A DNA stretch of 64,000 nt from contig JAGCVJ010000007.1 in assembly GCA_017962375.1 (NCBI GenBank), forward strand, positions 88,104 through 152,103, written 5' to 3'. This stretch comes from Bacteroidales bacterium (GTDB lineage Bacteria; Bacteroidota; Bacteroidia; Bacteroidales; UBA932). The position numbers and the translations under genes were made by a program. This document shows, one piece after another, positions 40,185 to 49,142 of the stretch. The first letter of the stretch is position 1. The number at the start of each line of letters is the position of its first letter. The notes below the pieces were generated by a model. The model made no database searches. It worked only from the letters and a program-made list of their open reading frames with translations, and had not been told where the DNA came from.

Positions 40185-41081
40185 CTAAAGAATCAGGATA
40201 TTTTGTGGATAGAGTTCTTTTGCTTCTTTCTGGTGAGAATGATCCAGTCTGCCAAATGGTTTTCCATAAGTTTTTAGGCAGTAGTCATTCCGATGCTTAT
40301 GCACTATCTTAATGTATTCGTAAACTACTGATACATAGTCTTCAAATGTCATCCCCTCTGCATATACAACCACAACATAGGAATTAGGGTTAGGGTAGGA
40401 AAAAAGTGTATCAAAGAAATTTTCAAGGTTTTCTTCAAGACTCCCAACATCTCCTTCTATTACCATAAAAGTGTTAGAGAGATACTTGAAAATCTTAATT
40501 CGTTTGTAGTATGGAAAAGAATTGCGGGCTTCCAAAGTGGCGATGGAATCGTTTATCCGGTAAGAACAATAAATGTAATCAGATGAATCTCTGTCGCGGA
40601 GGACAAAAGCCACAGAAGGACGATAAGGACGGATTTTGTACAATACATTCATAACATCCTTCATAGGCATATCCTTGTCTACGAAAGTCCTCAAAGGATA
40701 CATATACAATTCATCTGTACCAGCCATCCAGCCGGCGGCCTTGTCCAGTTTGTCACCGATTTCAGACAAGTTTATCAGTTCGTACTTGTATCCTTTTCTC
40801 GGGTTGTCATCCTCTTTGAATGTCGCGAAAAAGATTGAATCTTTCTTTAGAAAAACAGTGCCGTAGTCATCATCATCTTGTCCTGTCAACCACTTTTGAT
40901 CATTGTCAAAACAATTGACAGACGGAATCTCTATCCTTGTCTTGCTCAAAAAATTGTTAAAAGACATCTTGGACAGAACTCTCGAATTGCTGAAAAGGAC
41001 TAACAAATAGCAACAAATAGGAATAACGATAATAGCTATTCCTATAGTAATCAAAATGTTGCTATTGCCAATTCTTCTCAT
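40185..41081 (-). CDS. Membrane-anchored protein of unknown function (298 residues), C-terminus possibly frameshifted
   Basis: One N-terminal helix (ILITIGIAIIVIPICCYLLVLF, given here in part) and a long hydrophilic outer region. No family recognised; a stretch at about 240-280 (NPNSYVVVVYAEGMTFEDYV, then HKHRND) recalls ExbD-like domains only faintly. The frame ends KELYPQNILIL. One base more near 40205 would instead give a tail TKYPDSLGIVYPDK before a TAA at 40162, close to the GLVSFPDK end of the gene at 38839. The true C-terminus may thus be lost by a one-base deletion. AT-rich, probably read through from the M64 gene 25 bases upstream. Confidence 0.6.
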   Translation of the reverse strand: MRRIGNSNILITIGIAIIVIPICCYLLVLFSNSRVLSKMSFNNFLSKTRIEIPSVNCFDNDQKWLTGQDDDDYGTVFLKKDSIFFATFKEDDNPRKGYKYELINLSEIGDKLDKAAGWMAGTDELYMYPLRTFVDKDMPMKDVMNVLYKIRPYRPSVAFVLRDRDSSDYIYCSYRINDSIATLEARNSFPYYKRIKIFKYLSNTFMVIEGDVGSLEENLENFFDTLFSYPNPNSYVVVVYAEGMTFEDYVSVVYEYIKIVHKHRNDYCLKTYGKPFGRLDHSHQKEAKELYPQNILIL

Positions 41082-41106
41082 TTTCCTGTTCTTGTTTACA
41101 CCTCAA

Positions 41107-42405
41107 TTATTCTGGGAGCTGAATTGTCTGGTAGTCAATCATGCGGGAGATGGCACGTTGGCAGACAGGGCAGAAGAGAGGGTATGTATTGTCTCTCATC
41201 CTGCAGGTTGGGAACGGGCGGAAGATGCCCTCGGAGAGGTAGCCGCCGCCTTCGTAAATGCCTACCTTGTAGTCAGATTCTACAAGGGTAGTGTAGGCCG
41301 GATTTTTCTGGTCTGACTTTGTTACAATTTCTTTCTTTTCAATCATGTCCTCCCACTTGGATTTAAAGCCTATCAAGGTGGTGATGTTTGGTTCCCACGG
41401 CTTTGTGTTCAGGTCATACTGGTCTGTGCCGTCATCGTAGAAGTACTCGTCTGCAAGGCCGGCAAAGCTGTGGCCGAATTCGTGCACCACAACAGGCATC
41501 GCCCAAGGGTTGTGGGCAGCAGTCAGAACGTAAGAGTTGAGGATGCCGCCGCCGCCGTAGTTATCTGTGTTGGCGAGAATTATGATATGCTCGTAAGGAA
41601 TGCTGGCAAGAGCGTCGTGAAGGTCGAAAAGATGCAAAGTGGTAAGGTAGCGGTCTGTGTAGAAAGTGCTGAAGTGAGAAGAGAAAGCCGTCTGCTTCCA
41701 CTCCCCTTTCAGAGGAATGCTCACCCCGCTTTCCTTGGACTCCACAGGCACGGCAATGAAGTTCAGCTTGTCCGCCTTGCCCTTGAAAGGCTCGTAGCTC
41801 AGAATCTGGTCTGCAGTTTCTTTTGCATCGCGATAGAAAATCTCCATTTCCTCCTTGGTGTAGCCTTCTCCCACGATTGCGATGTCTATGGCATCTTTGC
41901 TGTCCCCGCCCTTGTGGACATAGCGGCATTTGTCTAAGGTATAAGGAGATGCAACAGGACGGATGAGGATGTCATCGGGATGGACGATATGAGTCATGGA
42001 GGCGGTTACGCTGTCTCTTTTGTCCAGCATCTTTACGGTTACATAGGCTGTAGCCTCAGGCATTGGAACAAGGAAGACATTTTCAAAAGCCTTGCGTGTA
42101 TGAAGGGCTTCCGGAGTGCACTGCCACTCGGAGAAAAGTGTGGAGAAAGAGTTGCAGTACAGAACCTGGTTAGTAGCTGAATCTCTGAGGATTATCTGGC
42201 CGTTGCCCCTGAGAAGGAGAATGTCTGAGTTGACAGTTCTGCCCCACCAGCCGTCCAGTTTTCCCATCTTGGCAAGAGAAATTTCCGTATGAGTTGCATC
42301 ACCGGAAAAGATGTAGTCCAGCCTCAGTGTATAGTCAGTGGCAAACAAGGAACTTGCCGACAACGATACGGCAGTCAGCAACAACAAAAGCTTTTTCATT
42401 TTCAC
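41107..42405 (-). CDS. M64-family (IgA peptidase type) secreted metallopeptidase
   Basis: 432 residues. Signal peptide (LLLLLTAVSLSASSLFATDY region), an N-terminal beta domain with YTLRLDYIFSGDATHTEISL, and a C-terminal peptidase domain. The zinc site is VVHEFGHSFAGLADEYFY, with GDSKDAIDIAIVGEGYTKEEM as a family marker near residue 170. M64 enzymes are known mainly from an IgA-cutting Clostridium enzyme and from gut Bacteroidota; the substrate here is unknown. It follows era by two bases, so it belongs to the rluB-era transcript. Confidence 0.9.
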   Translation of the reverse strand: MKMKKLLLLLTAVSLSASSLFATDYTLRLDYIFSGDATHTEISLAKMGKLDGWWGRTVNSDILLLRGNGQIILRDSATNQVLYCNSFSTLFSEWQCTPEALHTRKAFENVFLVPMPEATAYVTVKMLDKRDSVTASMTHIVHPDDILIRPVASPYTLDKCRYVHKGGDSKDAIDIAIVGEGYTKEEMEIFYRDAKETADQILSYEPFKGKADKLNFIAVPVESKESGVSIPLKGEWKQTAFSSHFSTFYTDRYLTTLHLFDLHDALASIPYEHIIILANTDNYGGGGILNSYVLTAAHNPWAMPVVVHEFGHSFAGLADEYFYDDGTDQYDLNTKPWEPNITTLIGFKSKWEDMIEKKEIVTKSDQKNPAYTTLVESDYKVGIYEGGGYLSEGIFRPFPTCRMRDNTYPLFCPVCQRAISRMIDYQTIQLPE

Positions 42406-42407
42406 GA

Positions 42408-43298
42408 TTATTGTATGTAACCAAATTTCTTGAGTTCGCGCTTGTTCTCCCTCCAGGAAGGATCTACCTTTACGAAGATCTTCAGGAAGACTTTCTTCTG
42501 GAAGAAGCTTTCCATCTCCTTGCGGGCCTGGGTTCCAACTCTTTTGAGGGCAGCGCCTTTCTTTCCGATTATGATGCCCTTCTGCGATTCCCTGACAACG
42601 TTGATTATGGCCTCAATGGAATACATCTCTTCTTCCTCGATGAACTGCTCAATCACCACCTCTGCGCAGTAAGGAATCTCCTTGCTGTAGTTCTCGAGAA
42701 TTTTCTCCCTCAGGATTTCAGAGGCGAAGAAGCGGAGGTTCTTGTCGGTGAACACATCCCTGTCGTACCAGGCAGGCTGCTTTGGAAGAAGCGAAACAAT
42801 CTTTTTGAGCAGGATATCGGTGTTGACCTTGTTCAGGGCGCTCATCGGGAGGATGTCGGCCTTGGGAACAAGACCGTGCCATTTCTCCACGAGAGCATCC
42901 AGTGTCTGCTGGTCTGTCTTGTCAATCTTGTTGACCACAACTATTACCGGAACAGAGAGCAGATTGAGCTTGTCAACATACTCCTTGTTCTTCTCGGAAG
43001 ACTCGTAGACATCGGTGACATAGATGATTATGTCGGCATCACCGATGGCGGTGTCCACAAAGTTCATCATGGCCTGCTGAAGCTCGTAGGAAGGCTTGAG
43101 AATGCCTGGAGTGTCGGAGAACACTATCTGGTAGTCATCCCCGTTCACAATGCCCATAATCCTGTGGCGGGTGGTCTGGGCCTTGGCGGTAACAATGGAA
43201 AGCTTTTCTCCCACGAGGGCGTTCATAAGGGTGGACTTGCCCACGTTAGGGTTGCCGATTATGTTCACAAAGCCGGAACGGATTATCTTGTCTTCCAT
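42408..43298 (-). CDS. era: GTPase Era
   Basis: Ribosome-assembly GTPase that binds the 3' end of 16S rRNA. 296 residues. G1 GNPNVGKST, G3 DTPG, G4 NKID and G5-like MSALN are all in place, followed by a KH domain (residues about 210-290) with GIIIGKKGAALKRVG. It follows the rluB-type gene by 13 bases. Confidence 0.97.
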   Translation of the reverse strand: MEDKIIRSGFVNIIGNPNVGKSTLMNALVGEKLSIVTAKAQTTRHRIMGIVNGDDYQIVFSDTPGILKPSYELQQAMMNFVDTAIGDADIIIYVTDVYESSEKNKEYVDKLNLLSVPVIVVVNKIDKTDQQTLDALVEKWHGLVPKADILPMSALNKVNTDILLKKIVSLLPKQPAWYDRDVFTDKNLRFFASEILREKILENYSKEIPYCAEVVIEQFIEEEEMYSIEAIINVVRESQKGIIIGKKGAALKRVGTQARKEMESFFQKKVFLKIFVKVDPSWRENKRELKKFGYIQ

Positions 43299-43311
43299 AC
43301 GGTCAGAGGAT

Positions 43312-44451
43312 TTATTCGTAAGAGCCCATCTTTAGGATGGCAAGTTCCTTGTCCGTGAGGAAGCGCCACTGGCCCCTTCTGAGGTTCTTCTTTGTAAGGC
43401 CGGCAAAGTAAACCCTGTCGAGCTTTACAACCTTGTAGCCCATGCTCTCGAAGATTCTCCTTACAATGCGGTTTCTTCCGCTGTGAATCTCAATGCCCAG
43501 CTGAGTCTGGTCCCCGTCTATGTAAGACAGAGCGTCTGCGTTAATCATTCCGTCATCCAGGAAAATGCCCTTGAGAATCTTGTCAAAGTCTTTCTGGCTG
43601 AGATTCTTGTCCAGGAACACGTGGTAGATTTTCTTCTTGTTGTATGAAGGATGAGTCAGCTTTTCGGTAAGCTCGCCGTCGTTGGTCAGAAGCAGTACGC
43701 CGGTGGTGTCGCGGTCCAGGCGGCCTACAGGATAAACCCTCTGAGGACATTTGCCTGCCACAAGGTCAAGAACAGTCTTGCGGTCATGCTCGTCTTCGGT
43801 GGTGGTAACGCAGTTCTTAGGCTTGTTCATTATGATGTAAACCTTTTCCTCGCCCTTGAGAACCTTGCCGTCGAAACGCACCTCGTCTGTGCGGAACACC
43901 TTGGTTCCCAGTTCGGTGACAACCTGTCCGTTAACGGTTACCACACCCTGGACGATATACTCGTCGGCCTCTCTGCGGGAGCAGATGCCGGAATTTGCTA
44001 TGAAGCGGTTGAGGCGGATGCCCTCTTCGCCGGTTGCCTTAGGCTTGCGAGGTTTTGGGGTATAGGCTTGTGCACGAGGCTTCCTGCTGCCGGCAACGGC
44101 TTCGCGGCCTTCCAGCTGGCTGATCACGTTCTCGAAATCTCCGCGGGTGCGCTTTACTCTGGTCTCTTTTACCGGAGTTTCAGAGCGTCTTTTGAAAGTT
44201 CTCTTTGGAGCGTCGGAGTCTGAACGCCTTTTGAATGTTCTCTTTGGAGTATCGGAGTCTGAGCGCCTTTTGAAGGTTCTTTTTGGAGCGTCAGAATCTG
44301 AGCGCCTCGGAGAAGAAGCTCTCTTTGGAGCGGCTGGCCTTCTGCCCTCTGATTTTGCTCTCGATGATGTTCTGGATGCTGATCTGCCGGCGGAAGCTGG
44401 CCTTGAAGCAGGCTTGCTGCCTGTCTTTCTAATATTTGTCTTGCGTATCAT
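43312..44451 (-). CDS. rluB: RluB-type rRNA pseudouridine synthase with basic repeat tail
   Basis: The C-terminal 230 residues are a RsuA/RluB-type enzyme: an S4 RNA-binding domain (IRLNRFIANSGICSRREADEYI split near residue 146), the catalytic Asp in GRLDRDTTGVLLLTNDG, and IHSGRNRIVRRIFESMGY. The first 130 residues are a Ser/Arg/Lys-rich extension with three to four copies of a 12-13 residue unit (SDSDAPKRTFKRR). Such basic low-complexity tails on this enzyme are common in Bacteroidota and probably aid rRNA binding. First gene of the rluB-era-M64 run. RluB rather than RluF is a judgement from length and context. Confidence 0.92.
   Translation of the reverse strand: MIRKTNIRKTGSKPASRPASAGRSASRTSSRAKSEGRRPAAPKRASSPRRSDSDAPKRTFKRRSDSDTPKRTFKRRSDSDAPKRTFKRRSETPVKETRVKRTRGDFENVISQLEGREAVAGSRKPRAQAYTPKPRKPKATGEEGIRLNRFIANSGICSRREADEYIVQGVVTVNGQVVTELGTKVFRTDEVRFDGKVLKGEEKVYIIMNKPKNCVTTTEDEHDRKTVLDLVAGKCPQRVYPVGRLDRDTTGVLLLTNDGELTEKLTHPSYNKKKIYHVFLDKNLSQKDFDKILKGIFLDDGMINADALSYIDGDQTQLGIEIHSGRNRIVRRIFESMGYKVVKLDRVYFAGLTKKNLRRGQWRFLTDKELAILKMGSYE
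44165..44310 (-). repeat. In-gene repeat encoding basic 12-13 residue units
   Basis: Three to four tandem units of about 39 bases encode (SDSDxPKRTFKRR) in the rluB N-terminal tail; neighbouring copies are almost identical in DNA, which points to recent expansion. Confidence 0.8.
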
Positions 44452-44470
44452 ATCTGTTTAGTTTCAGCGG

Positions 44471-44478
44471 CAAATATA
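44471..44478 (-). promoter_or_regulatory. Putative -7 element for rluB-era
   Basis: Minus strand TATATTTG, matching TAnnTTTG, 20 bases before the rluB ATG at 44451 in the gap to the divergent permease gene. Confidence 0.5.
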
Positions 44479-44527
44479 CCCCATTTGAACTATTTTTCCT
44501 ACATTTACCCGTCTAAAGTTTAGGGCT

Positions 44528-45793
44528 ATGGATAGAACGAGAAAAGTGAAGTGGTCGCCGGTGGCAAGAGAGAATGTGAAGGTTGCCCTCAAATCCATCA
44601 AGAGCAACAGGCTGAGAAGTGTGCTTACGATACTTATGATTGCCGTAGGAATCACCTCCCTGCTGGGAATACTTACGGCAACTGAAGCCCTCAAGCAGCA
44701 GGTAAACGAAAGCTTCGCCTCCATCGGAAGCCAGTCGTTCTACATTATGCCCGAATTCCGCTCATCGGGAGAAAGATCGGGAAGAATAAGAAACAACCAG
44801 AGCATCAGCTACTTTCAGGCAACATCTTTCAAGGAGGCTTTCAAGCCGGAAGTCCCTTGCGTGGTTACAGTATTTTCCCGAAGCGGCGGAACTTCAATCA
44901 AAAGGGGCGAGAAAACCACCAACCCAAATACCACCGTATTTATGGTGGACGAAGACTACACACTGTTCAACAACCTCAGCATAGCCAGCGGAAGAGACCT
45001 TTCATCAAAAGACATCAAGGACGCGGCATTCGTTTGCCTTTTGGGCAACGGAGTCTCTTCTACCCTGTTCGGGCCGAAAGAGAATCCTATTGGAAGCAGC
45101 GTGAGCGTAAACGGCAATTCCTACAGGGTGACAGGAGTGCTTGAAAAGACATCTAGAGGAGGAGGGTTCCAGAGCGAGGACCAGGGAATAATTATCCCGA
45201 TAACCAACGGCAGGTCTCGTTTTTCAGCATCATCATTCTCCATTGGAATAAGGCCGCGTTCCGCCCAGTCCAATACGGAAAGCCTTTATGCCCAGGCGGA
45301 AAGCACATTCCGTTCAATAAGGAGGCTTGCCCCTTCAGACCAGTCTGACTTCTACATCAGCTACAACGAGACCATGGCCAAGGAAGCCGACAAGACACTG
45401 GGAACCATAACCCTGATAGCCGGAATCATAGGACTGATAACCCTTCTGGGAGCCGCCGTGGGCCTGATGAACATAATGCTGGTGAGCGTAAAGGAAAGAA
45501 CGGCTGAAATAGGCATCAGGAAAGCCATCGGAGCCTCTTCCAGCATAATCAAGCAGCAGTTTCTGGTAGAATCCATTTCCATAGCGCAGATAGGATGCAT
45601 CATAGGAATAGTTCTGGGCATACTTGCCGGAAATCTGGTGGCGATGCTGATGAAAACTCCGCATTTCCTGATTCCGTGGATGTGGATGATTGTGGCCGTT
45701 ATCACCTGCGTCATTGTGGGCGTTGCAAGCGGCTATCTGCCTGCCAAGAAAGCGGCAGCCCTGGATCCTATTGAGGCTCTCAGGTACGAATAG
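44528..45793 (+). CDS. MacB/FtsX-type ABC transporter permease
   Basis: 421 residues. One N-terminal helix ([20 protein letters not shown]), a periplasmic MacB-like domain of about 230 residues ([24 protein letters not shown]-like [14 protein letters not shown]), then three C-terminal helices and the FtsX signature ([43 protein letters not shown]). It needs an ATPase partner, but none is encoded nearby and the adjacent genes run elsewhere, so the partner must be distant. Substrate unknown; relatives export antibiotics, peptides or lipoproteins. Confidence 0.9.
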   Translation: MDRTRKVKWSPVARENVKVALKSIKSNRLRSVLTILMIAVGITSLLGILTATEALKQQVNESFASIGSQSFYIMPEFRSSGERSGRIRNNQSISYFQATSFKEAFKPEVPCVVTVFSRSGGTSIKRGEKTTNPNTTVFMVDEDYTLFNNLSIASGRDLSSKDIKDAAFVCLLGNGVSSTLFGPKENPIGSSVSVNGNSYRVTGVLEKTSRGGGFQSEDQGIIIPITNGRSRFSASSFSIGIRPRSAQSNTESLYAQAESTFRSIRRLAPSDQSDFYISYNETMAKEADKTLGTITLIAGIIGLITLLGAAVGLMNIMLVSVKERTAEIGIRKAIGASSSIIKQQFLVESISIAQIGCIIGIVLGILAGNLVAMLMKTPHFLIPWMWMIVAVITCVIVGVASGYLPAKKAAALDPIEALRYE

Positions 45794-45797
45794 AATT

Positions 45798-45825
45798 TTG
45801 AAGGCGCGATTTTTTAGTAAATTTG
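45798..45825 (+). promoter_or_regulatory. Promoter of parC
   Basis: TTG (45798-45800), a 17-base spacer and TAAATTTG (45818-45825), 27 bases before the ATG at 45853; the -33 part touches the end of the permease gene. Confidence 0.55.
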
Positions 45826-45852
45826 CGCTCGGGAAAAAACAAGAGATACAAA

Positions 45853-48597
45853 ATGTCAGATATCGAGAGGGAAGACAATTATACAGAAGATCCGCAGGAG
45901 GAGATGAATGAGGGGGCTCAGGAGCAGGCAGCATCTGCTGTTCCGGAAGGCAAATTCACAAGACTCATAAAAGACGGAGACAACAAGTACAGGCTGTCCG
46001 GAATGTACAAGAACTGGTTCCTGGACTATGCCTCCTATGTCATACTGGACCGTGCCGTTCCTCATATAGAGGACGGTCTTAAGCCTGTGCAGAGAAGGAT
46101 TCTGCACGCCATGCGCACCATCCACGACGGTTCGCTGATCAAGGTGGCAACCATTGTGGGAGAAGCAATGAAATACCATCCTCACAGCGACGCCTCAATC
46201 AAGGACGCCCTGGTTCAGATGGGTCAGAAGAACCTGCTGATAGACTGCCAGGGAAACTGGGGAAATACCATTACCGGAGACGAGGCGGCAGCTGGAAGAT
46301 ACATAGAAGGCAGGCTTTCCAACTTTGCCATGGAGGTGGTTTTCAACCCTAAGACCACCGAATGGATGAATTCCTATGACGGAAGGAAGAAGGAGCCTGT
46401 AACCCTTCCGGTAAAGTTTCCGCTGGTGCTCCACCAGGGAGCGGACGGAATTGCCGTAGGCCTTAACTGCAAGATTCTTCCGCACAATTTCAACGAGCTT
46501 CTGGACGCCTCCATCGCCTATCTGAGAGGTGAAGAATATCGTCTTTATCCCGATTTCCCTTCGGGAGGAATTGTTGATGTCAGCCGCTACGCAGACGGAA
46601 AGAGAGGCGGTCAGGTAACCGTCAGGGCAAGAATCGTGAAGGTTGACAAGAAGACCGTAAAGATTGTGGAGCTTCCTTTCGGCAAGACTTCAGAGGATAT
46701 CCGCAAAAGCATAATAGCCGCCAACGACAAGGGCAAGATCAAGATCAGGAAGGTGGAGGAACTTTCCACCAAGAAAGTGGGCATTGTGGTTACTCTTGCC
46801 GCCGGAGAATCTCCTGACAAGACTATAGACGCGCTCTACGCATTTACAGACTGCCAGGTTTCCATCAACCCGAACACCTGCGTCATCAAAGACAACAAGC
46901 CGCACTTCCTCACCGTTTCCGAGGTGCTGGAATACAGCACTCTAAGGACTAAGGAACTCCTCCGCAAAGAGCTGGAGATCAGGCTCGGCGAACTGGAAAA
47001 CACCTGGCATTCTCTCTCCCTTGAAAAGATATTCTTTGAAGAAGGCAAGTACAAGCTCCTGGAAGACAAGAAGACCAGAAGCTGGGACAGCCAGGTGAAC
47101 GAAATCCACAAGGCCTTGAAGGTTTACGAGCCGCTGCTGCACCAGAAAGTTACCAAGGAAGATGTACTCAAGCTCGTGGAGAAGCCTGTAAGGAAGATTT
47201 CCCGTTTCGACATCAAGGAGTGCAACGCCAAGATAGACAACGTTGAGAAGGAGATTGCCAAGGTTCGCAGAGATCTGGAAAACCTGACGGAAGTTACCAT
47301 AGAATACTTCCAGAGCCTGAAAGAGAAATACGGAGAGGCCTTCCCTCGCCAGACGGAGATTTCCAACCTGGAAACAATCCAGGTTTCAAGAGTTGCCGTG
47401 GCCAACGCCAAGCTCTACGCCAACTTTGACGAGGGCTTCATTGGAATGGACCTCAAGAAAGACGACAACGCGGAATTTGTATGCAACTGCTCGGACATAG
47501 ACGATATCATAGTCTTCCTGCAGAATGGCAAGTATATGGTAACAAAGATTTCCGAGAAAGCCTTTGTGGGCAAGGGAATTATCTATGCCGGAGTGTTCGT
47601 GAAGAACAATCTCAGAACCATTTACAACGTCATCTACAGAGACGGCAAAGGCGGCAACAGCTATGTGAAGAGGTTTGCTGTAACCTCCGTTACCCGAGAC
47701 AAGGAATATGACGTTACAAGCGGAAGTCCTGACAGCAAGGTTCTCTGGTTCACGGCCAACCCTAACGGCGAGGCTGAAACCGTAAGAGTTCAGCTGCGCC
47801 CGAGGCTCAAGCTGAAAAAACTGGTGTTCGACTACGACTTTGCCACCCTGGCCATCAAGGGCAGAACGTCAAGGGGCAACTTGATCAGCAAGAACCCTAT
47901 CAGCAAGATAACCCTCAAGTCCAAGGGCGGCTCAACCATCGGCGACAAGCCTCTGTGGTTTGACAACGATGTCAACCGCCTCAACGAAGACAAGAGAGGA
48001 ACCTACCTTGGCAAGTTCAAGGACGAGGACAGGATCCTTGCCATTTACAAGAACGGAACATACGCCACCACCACCCAGGATTTGAACAACCACTACGAGG
48101 GAGAGCTCCTCAAGGTTGAGAAATTCGATCCTGCAAAGGTCTTTGCTGCAGTCTATTATGATGCCGAATCCCAGAAATTCTACCTGAAGAGGTTCAAGTT
48201 TGAGGCAAACAACAATCCTACCAACATTTTCATCAGCGAAGCAGAAGGCTCATACCTTGTAGACATTACCGGCAAGACCGAAAGCCAGGTTGTGATCCAG
48301 TTCGGCGGAAAGCACGAAGGAAGGCAGAACGAGGCTATAAGCGTAGACAGCTTCATCGCTGAGAAAGGCTGGAAGGCCAAGGGAAAGAGGCTCACCCAGT
48401 TCGAGGTGGAAAAGATTGTGCTGATAGAACCTCCTGTGCTTGAAGACGAGGATGAATTCGAGGAAACGGAAGCTCCTCTTCCTGAAAACGAGCAACCTGA
48501 GGCTGAAGAAATTCAGGACTTCCCTGACATGGACTTCCCTGAAGAAGGAGACGAAGACACGCCTACCGACGAAGACGGAGAACCAACTCTCTTCTAG
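45853..48597 (+). CDS. parC: DNA topoisomerase IV subunit A
   Basis: Unlinks replicated chromosomes with ParE. 914 residues from the ATG at 45853 (MSDIEREDNYTEDPQEEMNE). The winged-helix core starts with LDYASYVILDRAVPHIEDGLKPVQRRIL; HPHSDASIKDALVQMGQ is the quinolone-contact helix; the active Tyr is residue 150 in AAAGRYIEGRL. A long coiled coil lies at about 340-480, followed by a beta-pinwheel C-terminal region, and an acidic tail (EDEDEFEETEAPLPENEQ onward). The GyrA box is not seen, which favours ParC over GyrA. parE is not in the window. The aroK ATG follows after two bases. Confidence 0.93.
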   Translation: MSDIEREDNYTEDPQEEMNEGAQEQAASAVPEGKFTRLIKDGDNKYRLSGMYKNWFLDYASYVILDRAVPHIEDGLKPVQRRILHAMRTIHDGSLIKVATIVGEAMKYHPHSDASIKDALVQMGQKNLLIDCQGNWGNTITGDEAAAGRYIEGRLSNFAMEVVFNPKTTEWMNSYDGRKKEPVTLPVKFPLVLHQGADGIAVGLNCKILPHNFNELLDASIAYLRGEEYRLYPDFPSGGIVDVSRYADGKRGGQVTVRARIVKVDKKTVKIVELPFGKTSEDIRKSIIAANDKGKIKIRKVEELSTKKVGIVVTLAAGESPDKTIDALYAFTDCQVSINPNTCVIKDNKPHFLTVSEVLEYSTLRTKELLRKELEIRLGELENTWHSLSLEKIFFEEGKYKLLEDKKTRSWDSQVNEIHKALKVYEPLLHQKVTKEDVLKLVEKPVRKISRFDIKECNAKIDNVEKEIAKVRRDLENLTEVTIEYFQSLKEKYGEAFPRQTEISNLETIQVSRVAVANAKLYANFDEGFIGMDLKKDDNAEFVCNCSDIDDIIVFLQNGKYMVTKISEKAFVGKGIIYAGVFVKNNLRTIYNVIYRDGKGGNSYVKRFAVTSVTRDKEYDVTSGSPDSKVLWFTANPNGEAETVRVQLRPRLKLKKLVFDYDFATLAIKGRTSRGNLISKNPISKITLKSKGGSTIGDKPLWFDNDVNRLNEDKRGTYLGKFKDEDRILAIYKNGTYATTTQDLNNHYEGELLKVEKFDPAKVFAAVYYDAESQKFYLKRFKFEANNNPTNIFISEAEGSYLVDITGKTESQVVIQFGGKHEGRQNEAISVDSFIAEKGWKAKGKRLTQFEVEKIVLIEPPVLEDEDEFEETEAPLPENEQPEAEEIQDFPDMDFPEEGDEDTPTDEDGEPTLF

Positions 48598-48599
48598 AT

Positions 48600-49142
48600 A
48601 TGATAATTGCTCTGTGCGGTTTCATGACAAGCGGCAAGACTCTTGCCGGAGAAGCCCTGTCCGAAAAGACAGGCAAGAGGCTCATTGACCTTGACCAGTA
48701 CATAAAGCAGAAAGAAGAAATGAAGATGGAGGACATCTTCAGAATAAAAGGCGAGCCTTACTTCAGGAAAAGAGAGAAAGAGTGCCTTAAACATATCGTT
48801 GAAACAGAAGACGATATCATTCTCTCACTTGGCGGCGGAACTCCGATGAATCCTAAATGCTCAGCCATTCTGAAAGAAAAGACAAGATGCTTCTTCCTTA
48901 CCTGCAACCCAAAGGTTCTTGCCGCCAGAATGCTGCTTCTGCAAGACGGCAGGCCTCTTGTCAAAAACCTTCTGGCAAACCACAAATCTTCCACCCCTGA
49001 AGAAAAACTCCATATCCTCGAGCAGTGGGCCAAAGAGAAACTAAACGAAAGAGAACCAATCTACAAAGCCTGCTCAGTCAAGACAATTGACACCTCCGAC
49101 TGGGACATTGAAAAGATCCTTAACCAAATACTTAGAGGGTAG
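48600..49142 (+). CDS. aroK: Shikimate kinase
   Basis: Phosphorylates shikimate at the 3-hydroxyl with ATP, in chorismate synthesis. 180 residues. P-loop GFMTSGKTLAG, shikimate-binding Asp in LIDLDQYI, Arg in GEPYFRKREKECLK, LGGGTPMNP and the lid Arg in LLLQDGRPLV. It is two bases after parC and its 3' end overlaps the convergent recJ by 11 bases. A second shikimate-path gene, aroE, lies 4 kb downstream. Confidence 0.95.
   Translation: MIIALCGFMTSGKTLAGEALSEKTGKRLIDLDQYIKQKEEMKMEDIFRIKGEPYFRKREKECLKHIVETEDDIILSLGGGTPMNPKCSAILKEKTRCFFLTCNPKVLAARMLLLQDGRPLVKNLLANHKSSTPEEKLHILEQWAKEKLNEREPIYKACSVKTIDTSDWDIEKILNQILRG

Noticed and set aside
42294-43358. Plus-strand frame of 354 codons opposite era
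   Set aside because: Era is complete with all GTPase motifs; the antisense frame lacks any support.
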